DNA from: Trogon surrucura | Lineage: Eukaryota > Chordata > Aves > Trogoniformes > Trogonidae | NCBI GenBank assembly: GCA_020746105.1 | Contig: CM036642.1 | Coordinates: 4,123,501-4,187,500 of the forward strand | Length of the DNA: 64,000 nt | Reading direction: 5' to 3' | Shown here: piece after piece, positions 62,401 through 64,000 of the stretch | Position numbering within the stretch: position 1 is the stretch's first letter | Layout of the letters: every line of letters begins with the position of its first letter | Position numbers and translations under genes: made by a program | Notes under the pieces: model-generated | What the model was told of the DNA's origin: nothing | What the model saw: the letters and a program-made list of their open reading frames with translations, nothing else | Database searches by the model: none

Positions 62401-64000
62401 CAGGAGTGACAGAGGGTCCATGCAGCTTGCAGCCAGGGGCTAACATCCAGCATTTCTGCTCTGGTGACAGACAAGTGCAATTCCCAGCACAGAGGCCCAT
62501 CTGTGTGCAAGATGAGGCAACTAGAGCAGAGAACTGTGTGGCCACCTGAAAGCAAAACCAGCCTTGTTCTCGATGTGAGGCTAAAGACACGATACCAGAA
62601 CAGGCTGCTGCAGCTGGAGGGTCTGTAGCTGCATCATGTTCACTGTCCCTAGGAAAGACAGCCCAAGGGAGTAGTCCAGGGACAGAGTTCTGGCTATGGA
62701 CTCAGGGTCTAATGTTAATGTGTAGAAGAGGCTGGTGGGACTCGAGAACTCAAGCAGAACCCTGTAATTACAGGCTGTTGTGCTGAGTGTCCTGGCAAAG
62801 CCAGGGGTTACAAACGGGCTACGACAAGCAGAAGTCATAGACCTAGGGGAGAGTTTAATATGATGAACAGGGTTTACTCGGGGGCACATACAGCGAGCTG
62901 GATAGTTCAGGAGAAAGGTCTGGGTTTGTGTCACTGGCTTCCCCGGGTTTCTGTGTAGAGCAGCTTGATACATGATGGTTACACTGGCCTGTGCAAGGCA
63001 CTGTGGCACTCCGGGCAGGGGAGAGCGGCAAGGGAGGAATGAACCCTGCCCCATCCTTGAACAGCCCAAACGACTGAGCTAGCTCTGAGCTCAGGAGTCC
63101 AGGACTGGGTGAGTTATCAGCACACTGTGGAGTCCTAACTCACCTCTCACCCAAACCCATGGCCATGATCTGTTTGCCCTCTCACTGGGCTGGGACTAGA
63201 AATAAAGAGACCGTACCTGCGTCTCGGTGTGCTACAGCCCCAGCCTTCCTGACTAACTGCTGGAGCTACAGCCACTCTGCCAGAAACTGGTGAATGCTGG
63301 ATGCCCAGCAGAATGGATGCTGGGCTGGGCAGAAGGATGCATGTTGCTGCCAGTACATTAAACATTCATACAAAGCCTGCAGTCAGGAGTACACTGGTTT
63401 CATGGGATAATTAAGCTGCACTAAGCTAGGGCTACTTTTTTTTCGTAGGGAGAGACATCTAATGGACTTTCGTCTTTGACTCTTCCTGGGATAGATGACC
63501 AGCACTGGGACCCCTTGCAGGCAAACCCAGAGTCACGTTCCCACCAGAGTAATTGTGCCAGTGGCATTCCTAGCCCAGGGGTGCCTAAACTAGAGGAGGC
63601 TAGGGACTGAGCTGCAGGAAGAGGTATCTTCTGGGTGCAGGGGAGGACCAAGGCTGTGCCCATTTATGGTCATTGAGGATCAGGGGTGTGTTGCACAGCA
63701 GCATCCTTGCCATGCTGTAATTTGTATCAGCTGCCACAGTTTCCATTGGATACAGGACCCTGTTTGGCTCCATAGGCAGTGCTGCTGGGTGCTGTTAGTC
63801 TGTGCGTTGCACTCCACAGCTGGACACGCTGGAGCTCTGTGTGTTTTACTTGTGAAGATGAGTTGGGTTTTGTGTACTAAGGGGCTGAAACCAAGGTGGT
63901 AGGTGCTGAAGAAAGGGCAGTGTCAGACCAGCCCAGGATCCAAATCTACTGGACATCTGTCGTCATGACTTCAAAGCCGTTTGCTGTGCTTGTTGTGTCA
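56408..64000 (+). other. Start of the long first intron of the NECTIN1-like gene
   Basis: From the donor at 56,408 to the window end I find no phase-1 exon with Ig-domain features (no Cys/Trp/Tyr-X-Cys pattern in an open frame with splice sites). At least 7.6 kb of intron 1 is therefore present, in keeping with the long first introns of nectin genes. The first 130 bases belong to the CpG island. The frames seen are short and chance-like. An L3-like relic may lie at 59,425-59,480. Confidence 0.55.
59425..59480. repeat. Possible L3-type repeat tail in intron 1
   Basis: GCAAAGTGCTTTGGGATCCTCAGC followed by GGGGGAAGCTGG resembles the 'taaagcgctttgagatcctcggatgaaaggcgct' tail found in ancient amniote CR1/L3-type elements. 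Only about 40 bases are recognisable. Confidence 0.38.

Noticed and set aside
1-64000. CRISPR arrays, prokaryotic operons, endogenous retrovirus genes, tRNA or rRNA genes
   Set aside because: I looked for regular spaced repeats, clustered same-strand genes, LTR-like pairs with retroviral-type long frames, and tRNA A/B boxes, and saw none that held up.

Overview
This is vertebrate genomic DNA, most likely from a bird. The clearest lineage marker is one short CR1 retrotransposon 3' end at 16,535-16,605 (minus strand), with the CTGTGATT-type octamer repeats and the short conserved tail that are very common in bird genomes. The rest fits: few interspersed repeats, several worn relics that look like ancestral amniote L3/MIR-type elements, and compact CpG islands. 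Nothing prokaryotic is present. I saw no CRISPR array, tRNA, rRNA or recognisable retroviral gene. Nearly all of the many open frames look like chance frames in noncoding or GC-rich DNA.

The one gene I can place with reasonable confidence begins near the right end. A CpG-island promoter (about 55,290-56,540) leads to a first coding exon at 56,326-56,407. The exon encodes a signal peptide that stops after one base of a Gly codon at a good splice donor. Start, length, a Trp-Trp pair at residues 13-14, the Leu-Pro-Gly end and the phase-1 intron all fit exon 1 of nectin-1 (NECTIN1), an immunoglobulin-superfamily adhesion protein. The remaining 7.6 kb would be the start of a long first intron; no second exon is visible. 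The leader holds a GCC-repeat tract inside an 18-codon upstream ORF, an 18-base T tract and a strong G-quadruplex motif 51 bases before the start codon.

The left 50 kb is mostly gene-poor. The most interesting part is 5,544-7,490, where three open segments on the plus strand each have usable splice sites, share the same reading phase at every junction (phase 1), and end in a stop codon followed 14 bases later by AATAAA. Together they would make the last 219 or so residues of a protein I do not recognise. This is a gene prediction, not an established gene. A second, orphan CpG island at about 50,612-51,035 could be an alternative or divergent promoter about 5 kb upstream of the NECTIN1-like promoter.

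Layout: 1-5,543 no clear gene; 5,544-7,490 candidate unrecognised gene; 7,491-50,611 intergenic, with a possible conserved element at 13,610-13,950, a CR1 end at 16.5 kb, an L3-type relic at 33.8 kb and a small CpG cluster at 39.5 kb; 50,612-51,035 orphan CpG island; 51,095-51,200 MIR/L3-like relic; 55,290-56,407 promoter and exon 1; 56,408-64,000 intron 1. I found no convincing novel multi-gene system.
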